A DNA stretch of 64,000 bases from Rhodobacter aestuarii (GTDB taxonomy: Bacteria > Pseudomonadota > Alphaproteobacteria > Rhodobacterales > Rhodobacteraceae): positions 1 through 64,000 of the forward strand of contig NZ_FTOG01000007.1 of assembly GCF_900156655.1 (NCBI RefSeq). The letters run 5' to 3'. Positions 56,353-64,000 of this stretch are shown piece by piece (positions within the stretch are counted from its first letter, which is position 1; each line of letters starts with the position of its first letter). The notes beneath the pieces were generated by a model that saw only the letters and a list, made by a program, of their open reading frames with translations, was not told where the DNA came from and ran no database searches. The position numbers and the translations under genes are program-made.

Positions 56353-56377
56353 GGCCGTGTGGGCATGCCACACGGCC
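56353..56377 (-). promoter_or_regulatory. 10-bp hairpin between cpaB and cpaC
   Basis: GGCCGTGTGG (56353-56362) pairs exactly with CCACACGGCC (56368-56377) around GCATG. On the minus strand it lies after cpaB and is followed by TTTGC. It could attenuate read-through so that cpaB is expressed more than cpaC, or stabilise the cpaB transcript end. The surrounding 194-base gap holds no gene. Confidence 0.55.
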
Positions 56378-56403
56378 ATAGAGGGTTTCGCTTTCGGACA
56401 CCG

Positions 56404-57273
56404 TCAATCCTTGCAAGGAATTTCGGTTTCGATCACCTCGGTGCCGCGCCGCGTTTTGATGGTGCAGACCCGGGCTGCCTCCACTTGAACCGCTTCTTGG
56501 ACCTGAATGCCGAGAAGTTTGTTGCGGTCAATTTCGATGGTTCCGAGATCAGCGGTGTTCTGCATCCCAACAAGCGAAAGCGTCAGGCGACCCGTCGATT
56601 TCGCAAGTGTCAGCGCGGCGACTTGCTCGGGCGTAACCTCTGCGGTGACCGTGCGCGCCACTTGCGTTTCTTCACTGCGGTCCGCATCGGCGCTTTGGTC
56701 AATCGCGATCAGTTTAAGGTTGGTGTCGATCAGCTTGGTCACAGGCTGGTCGTTCACCGAGCCAGACCAATAAACATCGACCCGGTCGCCCGGACGCAGG
56801 AAGCCGGAGACGCCCGAAGAGACGTCCACCTCAATGGTGAAGGCGCGCATGTTGGGGGCGAGGTTGGCGGTGATCCCGGCATCGACACCCGGAGGTGTGA
56901 TTTTCTGTGCGAGAATGGGCTCATACATTTCATAGGAGCGTAGTGCCGCACGCGGCCGAGTTTCGCCGTCAAAGAAGGCAGCGATCTGTGCTTCGGGCGA
57001 ATCTTGCGGGGCGCTCACCTTATGGAAGACACCTTGGGGCAAACGGTCCGCCTGCATTTTCACAACGCCCAAATCCGCCATTGTGAAGCGTTCCCCATAT
57101 TTCAGCGGGCGCCGCAAGACGACGACATCTGCCAGCTGCGGCGCATTGGCCTGCGCGGCAGCCAGATAGTCACGCTCCGCTTGAAACCGGGACATCTGTT
57201 GCTGGGCCATGTAGATCGCAACCCCACCAAGGGCCACGCCAAGCGCCAGAAACAGAGCAAAAACCATCCGCAT
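56404..57273 (-). CDS. cpaB: Tad pilus assembly protein CpaB/RcpC
   Basis: A 289 aa protein with an N-terminal membrane segment (about 5-22), a SAF domain (about 45-115, VVVLRRPLKYGERFTMADLG) and the RcpC/CpaB domain (about 115-235, with RPGDRVDVYWSG). It links the inner membrane and the secretin in the periplasm. Two cysteines in the tail (VCTIKTRRG, IPCKD) could form a disulfide. I start at 57273; upstream codons to 57324 are open but lack a binding site. Confidence 0.92.
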   Translation of the reverse strand: MRMVFALFLALGVALGGVAIYMAQQQMSRFQAERDYLAAAQANAPQLADVVVLRRPLKYGERFTMADLGVVKMQADRLPQGVFHKVSAPQDSPEAQIAAFFDGETRPRAALRSYEMYEPILAQKITPPGVDAGITANLAPNMRAFTIEVDVSSGVSGFLRPGDRVDVYWSGSVNDQPVTKLIDTNLKLIAIDQSADADRSEETQVARTVTAEVTPEQVAALTLAKSTGRLTLSLVGMQNTADLGTIEIDRNKLLGIQVQEAVQVEAARVCTIKTRRGTEVIETEIPCKD

Positions 57274-57376
57274 CGTGTCACCTGATCCTTTCTGTGCCAA
57301 ATATCGGCCTTGTACGCGCGCCATACTCTACCCGAAATCGGGCAATTTCGTGGCTGGCGCGCGCGGGTCTCTTTGA

Positions 57377-57580
57377 TCAGAACGTGGTCACGACCTCTTG
57401 GGAACCAATGTAGGAAGCGATCATCTGTGCGATCGAGCCTGAATTGTTCCAGATCACCAGGCCAACAATCATGCCCAGGGACACGACCGCGGCGGTCAGT
57501 ACGACCCAATCTACGGTGACGGCGCCGTCTTCGGCGTGAATACTCTTCAAAAGTCTTGTTTTACAAATACACGGTTTCAC
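57377..57580 (-). CDS. Divergent Flp-type pilin (DW motif)
   Basis: A 67 aa small pilin. A basic leader of 19 residues ends in AEDG, followed by AVTVDWVVLTAAVVSLGMIV, a hydrophobic helix, and a tail ending VVTTF. Processing after the Gly would leave 48 residues, the same length as the three tandem pilins. Flp pilins have Glu-Tyr at mature positions 5-6; here it is Asp-Trp. GTG at 57580 is the preferred start, after AGGGA; a TTG at 57625 is open too. It may be a minor pilin. It lies between pilin copy 3 and cpaB. Confidence 0.78.
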   Translation of the reverse strand: MKPCICKTRLLKSIHAEDGAVTVDWVVLTAAVVSLGMIVGLVIWNNSGSIAQMIASYIGSQEVVTTF

Positions 57581-57705
57581 GGCTGTTTCCCTGTATGCAT
57601 CGGCTACTTCAACCGGGATACCCAAACAACACGGCGCAAATTGGGCGCTTGTTGGTAAATTTAACGACTCAGCGCAGGGCGAAGGTGCTGAGCGTGCAAA
57701 TGCAA

Positions 57706-57730
57706 AAGGCCGCCCAGTTGGGGCGGCCTT
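57706..57730 (-). terminator. Terminator after pilin copy 3
   Basis: AAGGCCGCCC (57706-57715) pairs with GGGCGGCCTT (57721-57730). On the minus strand it follows the pilin stop and runs into TTTTGCATTT. Confidence 0.88.
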
Positions 57731-57753
57731 CGTAAATCTTTATCCGATTAGGA

Positions 57754-57948
57754 TCAGAACGTGGTCTTCACCGAGGCGGTCGACAGGTAGCTGCCGATGG
57801 CCGAGCTCAGGGTGCCGGTTTGTTGACGCACGAGGGTGAGGGCAGCGGCGCCGAGGCCCACAACGGCGGCGGTCAGCACGACCCAGTCAACGGTCACGGC
57901 GCCATCTTCTTCGGTGCGGATTTTGCGGGCGAATTTGAAGAATTTCAT
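57754..57948 (-). CDS. Flp-type pilin (DW motif), tandem copy 3
   Basis: A 64 aa protein: a 16-residue leader (MKFFKFARKIRTEEDG), then AVTVDWVVLTAAVVGLGAAA, and a tail ending ASVKTTF. CpaA should cleave after Gly16, leaving 48 residues with Asp5-Trp6 instead of the Glu5-Tyr6 of Flp pilins. It differs from copies 1 and 2 by one residue (Lys for Gln, four from the end). It has its own leader region and terminator, so it is probably transcribed alone as well as by read-through. AAGGATA precedes the start. Confidence 0.85.
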   Translation of the reverse strand: MKFFKFARKIRTEEDGAVTVDWVVLTAAVVGLGAAALTLVRQQTGTLSSAIGSYLSTASVKTTF

Positions 57949-58163
57949 CGGATCTATCCTTGGGTTCGGTTTGGCTCTGGTTGGCCGCGGTGCCGCTTGG
58001 GCACCTCGTTTGGCCCTGCATCGCGGTATGAGACTGTTTTGCCGGCGAAACGTGACGTGATTTGGGCAGCTTCGGTATTTCTTCGCGGCAGAGCCAAAAA
58101 AATGAAAATTGGGTAAATAGCCGTTTTGAGCCGTTTCGGTGCGCAAGATCGGCGGTAAAGCGA

Positions 58164-58187
58164 AAGGCCGCCCCGAAGGGCGGCCTT
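58164..58187 (-). terminator. Terminator after pilin copy 2
   Basis: AAGGCCGCCC (58164-58173) pairs with GGGCGGCCTT (58178-58187) around CGAA; on the minus strand it is followed by TCGCTTTACC. Confidence 0.85.
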
Positions 58188-58210
58188 AGCAAATCTCTGT
58201 CTGATTAGGA

Positions 58211-58405
58211 TCAGAACGTGGTTTGCACCGAGGCGGTCGACAGGTAGCTGCCGATGGCCGAGCTCAGCGTGCCGGTTTGTTGACGCACGAGGGTGAGGGC
58301 GGCAGCGCCGAGGCCCACAACGGCGGCGGTCAGCACGACCCAGTCAACGGTCACGGCGCCATCTTCTTCGGTGCGGATTTTGCGGGCAAATTTGAAGAAT
58401 TTCAT
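58211..58405 (-). CDS. Flp-type pilin (DW motif), tandem copy 2
   Basis: A 64 aa pilin identical in protein sequence to copy 1 (58667-58861): leader MKFFKFARKIRTEEDG, mature part starting AVTVDWVV, tail ending ASVQTTF. Its 5' leader (58406-58560) is nearly the same as that of copy 3, including GAAACGTGACGTGATTTGGG on the plus strand, which points to a recent duplication of the whole transcription unit. Confidence 0.85.
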   Translation of the reverse strand: MKFFKFARKIRTEEDGAVTVDWVVLTAAVVGLGAAALTLVRQQTGTLSSAIGSYLSTASVQTTF

Positions 58406-58620
58406 CGGATTTTCCTTGGGTTCGGTTTCGCTCTGGTTGGCCGCGGTGCCACTTGGGCACCTTGCTTGGCCCTGCATCGCGGTATGGGAGTGTTTTGCCT
58501 GCGAAACGTGACGTGATTTGGGCAGCTTCGGTATTTCTTCGGGGCAGAGCCAACAAAGTCAAAGGCCCGAAAATCGCGGCTTCTGGGGCGCACGATGCGC
58601 AAGATCGGCGGCAAAGCGAA

Positions 58621-58642
58621 AGGCCGCCCCGAAGGGCGGCCT
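58621..58642 (-). terminator. Terminator after pilin copy 1
   Basis: AGGCCGCCC (58621-58629) pairs with GGGCGGCCT (58634-58642) around CGAA; on the minus strand TTCGCTTTGC follows. It is almost the same as the hairpin at 58164-58187. Confidence 0.85.
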
Positions 58643-58666
58643 CAGCAAATCTCTGTCTGATTATGA

Positions 58667-58861
58667 TCAGAACGTGGTTTGCACCGAGGCGGTCGACAGG
58701 TAGCTGCCGATGGCCGAGCTCAGGGTGCCGGTTTGTTGACGCACGAGGGTGAGGGCGGCAGCGCCAAGGCCCACAACGGCGGCGGTCAGCACGACCCAGT
58801 CAACGGTCACGGCGCCATCTTCTTCGGTGCGGATTTTGCGGGCAAATTTGAAGAATTTCAT
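58667..58861 (-). CDS. Flp-type pilin (DW motif), tandem copy 1
   Basis: A 64 aa pilin, first of the array in transcription order. Its protein is identical to copy 2. The coding part is nearly identical in DNA to the others, but its upstream region differs, so this copy has a partly distinct promoter region. AGGAGAG lies before the start. It is divergent from the lytic transglycosylase gene. The identity of three copies suggests a major pilin under selection for dosage, or gene conversion. Confidence 0.85.
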   Translation of the reverse strand: MKFFKFARKIRTEEDGAVTVDWVVLTAAVVGLGAAALTLVRQQTGTLSSAIGSYLSTASVQTTF

Positions 58862-59219
58862 TGGATCTCTCCTTGGGGTCTGGTTGCTCCGCGGTGCTGC
58901 CACCTCTGACCTTGGCCGTCTGCCTCGCGGGATGCCCCTGTTTTCGGGGGCAAACGTGGCGCGATTGGGGCGTGTGCGGGGAATATTTGCGGAAAAATTA
59001 ACTTTCAGCCAAAAGTGCTCTGGTGTTTGAAAACCCACGATTTTTTAGCGCTTACAAGCCAATTCACGCGTGCTTGTGGGCAACACTATTCTTGGAAGCA
59101 CATCAGCCTTGGGCGCAAGCCGCGGCTTTTTCTTGGAAAAAATGCAGATTTCGCGGATAACCGAGGCAACGGGCGCAGACCCGACGAGCAGAAACCAGAT
59201 AACAGAAGTGAGGGCGCAG
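58862..59219. promoter_or_regulatory. Divergent region between pilin copy 1 and the lytic transglycosylase
   Basis: These 358 bases hold no gene I can support. Near the pilin side the sequence CAAACGTGGCGCGATTGGGG resembles the GAAACGTGACGTGATTTGGG box of the other pilin leaders. AT-rich parts (58980-59010 and 59038-59050) are the best places for promoters. A hairpin CCCCTG/CAGGGG-like pair lies near 58926-58942. The frame that extends the transglycosylase gene upstream to 59070 has no family resemblance. Confidence 0.45.
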
Positions 59220-60104
59220 ATGCGCCGGATATGGGCAATCAGTCTTGCGGCTGGCGTGAGTCTTGGGCTCGCGCCGTCATTGGGGCCGGTATGGGCAGAG
59301 ACCGGGCCGACCGTGCATCACTTCACGCCCAAACGTGTATTGCCGCCGAAAAAGGGGCAGACGCGCTTCCTGACGATTCAAATCGACCCAGAGGAACAGC
59401 GCCGTCAGCTGGCCGCGCAGGCCGCTAAGCCGTTTGAGCCGCTCACCGCGACGCCACCGCCCGAAACATCTGTTGCGCCCAGCAGCGGGGGGGGGCGCGC
59501 GAAGGATGGCGCCTCGGCCCGCTATGCCTGGTATTGGGATCAGGTGTCCCCCACGCTTGGGGACCGCGCCGGGCGGTTCACAAAAGCGATTTCTGCACTT
59601 GGTATGGGGCCGGGGGGGCAAAACGTCTCTGCGCCGCGGCTTGATCACTTGCAGACCATTGCGCTGAACCATGGCCGCGAGATTTTGGCGGCGACGATCG
59701 GCACCGAGGTTTCGCCCGCTTTGGTGCTGGCCGTCATTTCCACGGAATCGGGGGGCCGGGCGGATGCCGTCTCCCATTCCGGTGCGGTGGGGCTGATGCA
59801 ATTGATCCCCGCCACGGCGGATCGGTTTTCTGTCACCGACAGCACCGACCCGGCGCAAAACATTAAAGGCGGGGTCGCCTATTTGAACTGGCTGATGAAG
59901 GAATTCGACCGCGATCCGCTGATGGTGATTGCGGCCTATAATGCGGGTGAAAACGCTGTCAAAGGGGCAGGGGGCGTGCCGCCCTATGCCGAGACGCGCG
60001 ATTATGTGCCCAAGGTTCTGGCGGCTTGGCAGGTGGCGCGTGGCCTGTGCCTGAGCCCGCCCGAACTTGTGACCGATGGCTGCGTCTTCGCACTGAAAGG
60101 GTAG
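59220..60104 (+). CDS. Lytic transglycosylase, SLT domain
   Basis: A 294 aa periplasmic enzyme. A signal peptide (cut near VWA-ET, residue 28) and a Pro-rich linker precede an SLT domain (about 140-270) with the catalytic glutamate in ISTESGG and the blocks GAVGLMQLIPATA and AYNAGENAV. It cleaves peptidoglycan between MurNAc and GlcNAc. Next to the tad locus it may open the wall for the pilus machine; this is an inference. The start at 59220 follows GAGGG. The ubiA gene begins three bases after its stop. Confidence 0.88.
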   Translation: MRRIWAISLAAGVSLGLAPSLGPVWAETGPTVHHFTPKRVLPPKKGQTRFLTIQIDPEEQRRQLAAQAAKPFEPLTATPPPETSVAPSSGGGRAKDGASARYAWYWDQVSPTLGDRAGRFTKAISALGMGPGGQNVSAPRLDHLQTIALNHGREILAATIGTEVSPALVLAVISTESGGRADAVSHSGAVGLMQLIPATADRFSVTDSTDPAQNIKGGVAYLNWLMKEFDRDPLMVIAAYNAGENAVKGAGGVPPYAETRDYVPKVLAAWQVARGLCLSPPELVTDGCVFALKG

Positions 60105-60106
60105 AG

Positions 60107-61540
60107 ATGACGGAACTGAAACCGCTGGTGCTGGATGTCGATGGCACCTTCCTGAACACGGACCTTTTGTACGAAGGCTTTTGGGCGGGGCTGGGGCGCG
60201 ACCCGTTCACCACCTTGCGCATTGCGGCGACAAACCTCTCGAACCCGGCGCAGCTTAAGGCCGAACTCGCCGCTGCTGTGCTCTTGCGCTCCGATCTCAT
60301 GCCGGTGAACCCGGCCGTGCTAGAGGTTGCGAAAGCCGCGCAGGCCGAGGGGCGGGAGGTCTGCTTGGCCTCCGCCTCGCATCGCACCCTTGTGGAGCCC
60401 TTGGCCGCGCAGCATGGTCTCTCAGAACGCGTCTTCGCGACCGAGGGGCGGGTGAACCTGAAAGGGGCCGCTAAGGCGGGGGCCTTGACCCATGCCTTTG
60501 GCGAGAAGGGCTTCCTTTATGCCGGTAATGAAGCCACCGATATGGCGGTTTGGGAGCACGCGGAAACGGCGATTGTTGTCGGCAAAGTCCCCGAAGCCGA
60601 AGCCCTGAGCACGCGCGGCGTGGGCGTGGTCAATATCGCCGGGGGCTGGGCGCCAAAGGCGCTCTGGAAAGCGATCCGCCCGCATCAATGGGTCAAGAAC
60701 GTGCTGCTTTTGCTGCCGCTCATTGCATCGCACCGGTTTGACCTTGTGACCTTGGTGCCAATTCTGTTCGGGATGCTGGCCTTTTCCTTTGCGGCCTCGT
60801 CGATCTACATCATCAACGACCTGCTCGACCTAGAGGCCGACCGGCTGCACCCCACGAAATGCCGCCGCCCGTTTGCAAGCGGGGCTGTCCCCATCAGGGT
60901 GGGGATGCTCGCTTTCGTCGGCTTGGCGCTGGGCGCGCTTGGCATCGCGGCGGCGCTCAACCCCGGTTTCCTCGGCATCGTCGCGCTTTATATGCTCACC
61001 TCGCTTGCCTATTCGCTCAAACTCAAGCGGATGCGTTGGGTTGATATTGCGACGCTGGCCAGCCTTTACACGATCCGCGTGGTGGCGGGCGCGGCGGCGG
61101 GGCAGGTGGATGTCTCGGTCTATATGCTGATCTTCATCTTCCCGGTCTTCGTCGCCTTGGGCTGCGTGAAGCGGCTCACCGAACTCACCTTGGCCAAGAA
61201 TGACGAGCGCCTGCCGGGGCGCGGCTATGGAAGGCCCGACCGGGGCGATTTGCTCAATGTCGCGGGGCTTGGCGTCTTTGGGGCGCTGTTGATCTTCTTT
61301 CTCTATTCGATCTCTGACCAAGGGCAGATGCTCTATCCCGACACATGGCTGATGTGGGTGGCCATGCTGCCGATGGGTTGGTGGCTTATTCGCATGGTGG
61401 CGCTCGGCTGGTTTGGCAAACAAGATTACGACCCGATTGTCTTCGCACTGAAAGACAAATTCGGGCTTGGCATCTTGATGATGACGCTGAGCCTCATGTT
61501 CTGGGCTGCGGGCCTTTGGGCCGAATGGTTCGGCGCATAG
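60107..61540 (+). CDS. HAD-UbiA fusion prenyltransferase
   Basis: A 477 aa protein made of two parts. The N-terminal part (about 1-190) is a HAD-type phosphatase-like domain with VLDVDGTFL (D10, D12). The C-terminal part (about 195-477) is a UbiA-family membrane prenyltransferase of eight or nine segments with HQWVKNVLLLLPL and the metal motif N237-D238-xx-D241-xxx-D245. The nearest known group is decaprenylphosphoryl-phosphoribose synthase-like UbiA proteins, suggesting transfer of a polyprenyl phosphate to a sugar phosphate. The product is unknown. It is coupled to the transglycosylase gene. Confidence 0.85.
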   Translation: MTELKPLVLDVDGTFLNTDLLYEGFWAGLGRDPFTTLRIAATNLSNPAQLKAELAAAVLLRSDLMPVNPAVLEVAKAAQAEGREVCLASASHRTLVEPLAAQHGLSERVFATEGRVNLKGAAKAGALTHAFGEKGFLYAGNEATDMAVWEHAETAIVVGKVPEAEALSTRGVGVVNIAGGWAPKALWKAIRPHQWVKNVLLLLPLIASHRFDLVTLVPILFGMLAFSFAASSIYIINDLLDLEADRLHPTKCRRPFASGAVPIRVGMLAFVGLALGALGIAAALNPGFLGIVALYMLTSLAYSLKLKRMRWVDIATLASLYTIRVVAGAAAGQVDVSVYMLIFIFPVFVALGCVKRLTELTLAKNDERLPGRGYGRPDRGDLLNVAGLGVFGALLIFFLYSISDQGQMLYPDTWLMWVAMLPMGWWLIRMVALGWFGKQDYDPIVFALKDKFGLGILMMTLSLMFWAAGLWAEWFGA

Positions 61541-61551
61541 CCGCCAGCAAA

Positions 61552-61587
61552 AAGGGCGCGCTTTCAGACAACTGAAAACGCGCCCTT
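61552..61587. terminator. Long hairpin after ubiA
   Basis: AAGGGCGCGCTTTCAG (61552-61567) pairs with CTGAAAACGCGCCCTT (61572-61587) around ACAA with one mismatch in 16. It is preceded by AAA, giving a T-run on the minus strand for valS read-through. Confidence 0.8.
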
Positions 61588-61595
61588 CGACGTGC

Positions 61596-61650
61596 TTCAA
61601 ATATCCCGAGCGGGAATTGCCGTAGGCAAGGGGGGCAGCGCCCCCCTTTT
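61596..61650. repeat. Rhodobacterales-type intergenic repeat, copy 2
   Basis: TTCAAATATCCCGAG (61597-61611) is followed by a hairpin AAGGGGGGC (61628-61636) / GCCCCCCTT (61640-61648) and TT. The plus strand gives a second terminator after ubiA; the minus strand places it after the valS stop. It has the same parts as the element at 25233-25275. Confidence 0.6.
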
Positions 61651-61653
61651 CCT

Positions 61654-64000
61654 TTAGCCAAGCTCGGCCAGGCGCGCGATGGCGGCGCTGATCTTCGCCG
61701 CCTCTTCTTCGCGCGCGGCCAGATTGGCGCGGGCTTCCTCGATCACCTCTTCCGCCGCATTCGCGATGAATTTCGGGTTCGCGAAGCGGCCTTTCAGGCC
61801 AGCGGCCTCTTTTTCGACCTTGGCGAGCGATTTTTGCAGCCGCGCTTTTTCCGCCGCCACATCAATCACCCCTTCGAGCGGCAGGCCAAACAACGCCCCC
61901 GGTGCCGGGATCGAGATCGAGCCTTTCGCCACCACGCCTTCGGTGATGCTTTCAAGCCGCGCAAGGCGCAACACCAGCGCCTCGTTGCGCTCCAGCGCCT
62001 CGCGGGCGGCGACATCGGCTTCGGCCAAGGTCATCGGCAGTTTCATCGCCACCGGCACGCCCAGTTGCGCACGCGAAGACCGGATTTCCTCGATCAGGCC
62101 GATCACCCAGTTCATCTCCCGGTCGGCGGCGTCATCAACCAGTTCCGCGCCATAGCTCGGCCAGTCGCCATGAACGAGCATTTTTGCCCGCTCGCCGGTC
62201 AGGCCCCACAGCTCTTCGGTGATAAACGGCATGATCGGGTGCAGCAGCGTGTAGCACTGATCGAGCACCCAACGCATGGTGGCGCGGGTTTCCTCGGCCT
62301 CGTCACTGTCAAAGAGCGGCTTGGCAAATTCCACATACCAGTCGCAGACCTTGCCCCAGACAAAGGCATAAAGTGCATTGGCCGCATCGTTGAAGCGATA
62401 GCTTTCAAAGGCCGCATCGACGGTTTCACGCACTTTCGCGGTTTCGCCGATGATCCATTTGTTCACCGTATGGCTGGGCTGGGGCACACCGACCACCGCC
62501 GGGCCTTCAAACACGCCATTCATTTCCGCAAAGCGGGTCGCGTTCCAAAGCTTGGTGCCAAAGTTGCGATAGCCCGCGATCCGGTCTTTCGAGAGTTTCA
62601 GCACCCCCCCGATGGCCGCCATCGAGGCATTGGTGAAGCGCAGCGCATCCGCGCCGTATTCATCAATGATTTCGAGCGGGTCGATCACATTGCCCGCCGT
62701 TTTCGACATCTTCTTGCCCTTCTCGTCACGGACAAGCTGGTGCAGGTAAACGGTGTGGAACGGGATTTTCCCCGTCACCGCTAGCTGCATCATCATCATC
62801 CGGGCGACCCAGAAGAACAGGATGTCAAAGCCCGTCACCAGCACATCGGTCGGGAAGTATTTCGCCATTTCCGGCGTATCTTCCGGCCAGCCCAGCGTGC
62901 CGATCGGCCAGAGGCCCGAGGAGAACCACGTGTCGAGCACGTCGGGGTCGCGGGTCAGCACCTTGCCGGGGGCCATCGCCTGCGCTTCGGCTTCAGACGG
63001 GGCGCAATAGTGGTTGCCCTCTTCGTCATACCACACCGGAATCTGATGCCCCCACCAAAGCTGGCGCGAGATGCACCACGGCTCGATGTTTTCAAGCCAG
63101 TGGTAATAGGTCTTCTCGCCCGCCTCGGGCATGATTTTGGTGGTGCCATTGCGCACAGCGTCGAGCGCCGGGCCCACGACCTTTTCGGCATCCACATACC
63201 ATTGGTCGGTCAGCATCGGCTCGATCACGACCTTGGAGCGGTCGCCAAAGGGCTGCATGATCGGCTTGTTCTCAACGTAAGGAACCAGCGTCTCGACCTC
63301 ATTGCCCTCGTCATCTTTGACCGTGGCTTTGGTCATCACCGCCAGACCTTCGGCGTTGATTTGCGCCACAACGGCTTTGCGCGCCTCCATCCGGTCCAGT
63401 CCGCGCAGTTCCTCGGGGATCAGGTTGAGCGTATCAATCTCGGCCTCGGTGAACGCCGCCCCTTTCGAGATTTCCATCGCCCGTTTGGCGCACTCTTCAT
63501 AGCTCGCCCCATCGGCGCGCATCGCGCCTTTGGTATCCATCAGCCGATACATCGGCAGATTGCCGCGCTTGGCGACCTGATAGTCGTTGAAGTCATGGGC
63601 GCCAGTGATCTTCACCGCACCCGAGCCAAAGGTCGGATCGGGGTATTCGTCGGTGATGATCGGGATCAGGCGGCGGTGTTCCTTCGGGCCGACCGGAATT
63701 TCACACAGCATCCCCACAATCGGCGCATAACGTTCATCAGACGGATGCACCGCCACCGCGCCATCGCCCAGCATGGTTTCAGGGCGCGTCGTGGCGATGG
63801 AAATATAATCGCGCGTCTCGCGCAGGGTTACATTCCCGTCTTCGTCTTTCTCGACATATTCATAGGTCGCGCCATTCGCGAGCGGGTATTTGAAGTGCCA
63901 CATATGGCCGGCAACTTCGATATTCTCGACCTCAAGATCCGAAATTGCGGTTTCAAAATGGGGATCCCAGTTCACCAGCCGCTTGCCGCGGTAGATGAGG
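61654..64000 (-). CDS. valS: Valine-tRNA ligase, C-terminal part (partial)
   Basis: About 782 codons of ValS, which charges tRNA-Val. The editing (CP1) domain is seen ([18 protein letters not shown]), then [15 protein letters not shown], the KMSKS-type loop [13 protein letters not shown], the anticodon-binding domain and the C-terminal coiled coil (from about 63 residues before the end) typical of ValS. The HIGH motif and N-terminus lie beyond the window; the frame stays open to base 64000 ([13 protein letters not shown]). Confidence 0.97.
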   Translation of the reverse strand, partial: LIYRGKRLVNWDPHFETAISDLEVENIEVAGHMWHFKYPLANGATYEYVEKDEDGNVTLRETRDYISIATTRPETMLGDGAVAVHPSDERYAPIVGMLCEIPVGPKEHRRLIPIITDEYPDPTFGSGAVKITGAHDFNDYQVAKRGNLPMYRLMDTKGAMRADGASYEECAKRAMEISKGAAFTEAEIDTLNLIPEELRGLDRMEARKAVVAQINAEGLAVMTKATVKDDEGNEVETLVPYVENKPIMQPFGDRSKVVIEPMLTDQWYVDAEKVVGPALDAVRNGTTKIMPEAGEKTYYHWLENIEPWCISRQLWWGHQIPVWYDEEGNHYCAPSEAEAQAMAPGKVLTRDPDVLDTWFSSGLWPIGTLGWPEDTPEMAKYFPTDVLVTGFDILFFWVARMMMMQLAVTGKIPFHTVYLHQLVRDEKGKKMSKTAGNVIDPLEIIDEYGADALRFTNASMAAIGGVLKLSKDRIAGYRNFGTKLWNATRFAEMNGVFEGPAVVGVPQPSHTVNKWIIGETAKVRETVDAAFESYRFNDAANALYAFVWGKVCDWYVEFAKPLFDSDEAEETRATMRWVLDQCYTLLHPIMPFITEELWGLTGERAKMLVHGDWPSYGAELVDDAADREMNWVIGLIEEIRSSRAQLGVPVAMKLPMTLAEADVAAREALERNEALVLRLARLESITEGVVAKGSISIPAPGALFGLPLEGVIDVAAEKARLQKSLAKVEKEAAGLKGRFANPKFIANAAEEVIEEARANLAAREEEAAKISAAIARLAELG

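Larger units (their letters stand above)
57706..58861 (-). repeat. Tandem array of three pilin transcription units, period 456-457 bp
   Basis: Start codons lie at 57948, 58405 and 58861, that is 457 and 456 bases apart. Each unit holds a 65-codon gene and a GGCCGCCC hairpin terminator; units 2 and 3 also share a leader of about 150 bases. The long direct repeats would allow copy number change by recombination. Confidence 0.88.

Noticed and set aside
57706-58861. Possible CRISPR-like or satellite repeat
   Set aside because: The 456-457 bp period matches complete pilin genes with leaders and terminators; there are no short repeats with spacers.

Overview
The window looks like core chromosome of a Rhodobacterales (Alphaproteobacteria; Rhodobacter/Paracoccus-like) bacterium. 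The grounds are high GC, the pckA-chvI-chvG-hprK-rapZ-EIIA-HPr block, the folK-rpoZ-rsh-DUF2062-pdxJ-acpS-lepB-rnc-era-recO block, a (2S)-methylsuccinyl-CoA dehydrogenase (ethylmalonyl-CoA pathway), Hint-domain proteins and a Rhodobacterales-type tad pilus locus. No rRNA, tRNA, CRISPR array, prophage or insertion sequence was recognised.

Layout. 1-2.7 kb: 5' end of tuf and parC, both minus. 2.8-4.3 kb: an SH3-domain protein and an SDR oxidoreductase. 4.4-10.3 kb: etfBA, a DUF6473-like gene, 3-hydroxybutyryl-CoA dehydrogenase and RNase R. 10.4-16.8 kb: pckA (minus), divergent from chvI-chvG-hprK-rapZ-manX-ptsH, five of whose junctions are tight or overlapping; this links an envelope-stress two-component system with a regulatory PTS and gluconeogenesis. 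16.8-19.2 kb: an acyltransferase, a GNAT and dapE. 19.4-22.1 kb: two adjacent Hint-domain proteins. 22.3-24.5 kb: mcd and a Pat-like acetyltransferase. 24.5-33.3 kb: a long minus-strand housekeeping block from folK down to recO. 33.4-42.6 kb: mixed genes (NYN protein, Sua5, an acyl-CoA dehydrogenase with an MBL hydrolase, a lipoprotein, AzlCD, mobA, GNAT, a membrane protein, greA). 42.8-47.2 kb: ETF-ubiquinone oxidoreductase, a TPR protein and ispE.

47.2-58.9 kb holds a nearly complete tad/cpa pilus locus on the minus strand. In transcription order it has three almost identical tandem pilin genes, a fourth divergent pilin, cpaB, cpaC, an OmpA-like lipoprotein, cpaE, cpaF/tadA, tadB, tadC, two TPR lipoproteins and the prepilin peptidase cpaA. 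The pilins carry Asp-Trp where Flp pilins normally have Glu-Tyr. A periplasmic lytic transglycosylase and a HAD-UbiA fusion lie on the other side of the pilin promoter region. The window ends inside valS.

How the genes work together: mcd, the two acyl-CoA dehydrogenase systems, etfBA and ETF-QO form a complete route for electrons from acyl-CoA oxidation to ubiquinone. PckA then draws carbon into gluconeogenesis. Short AGCGCAA-type motifs recur upstream of etfB, pckA and mcd. The most unusual points are the tandem pilin array with its non-canonical motif, two hairpins that bury ribosome binding sites (rnr and the first Hint gene), the two Hint proteins, and a lipoprotein that may be a permuted papain-like enzyme.
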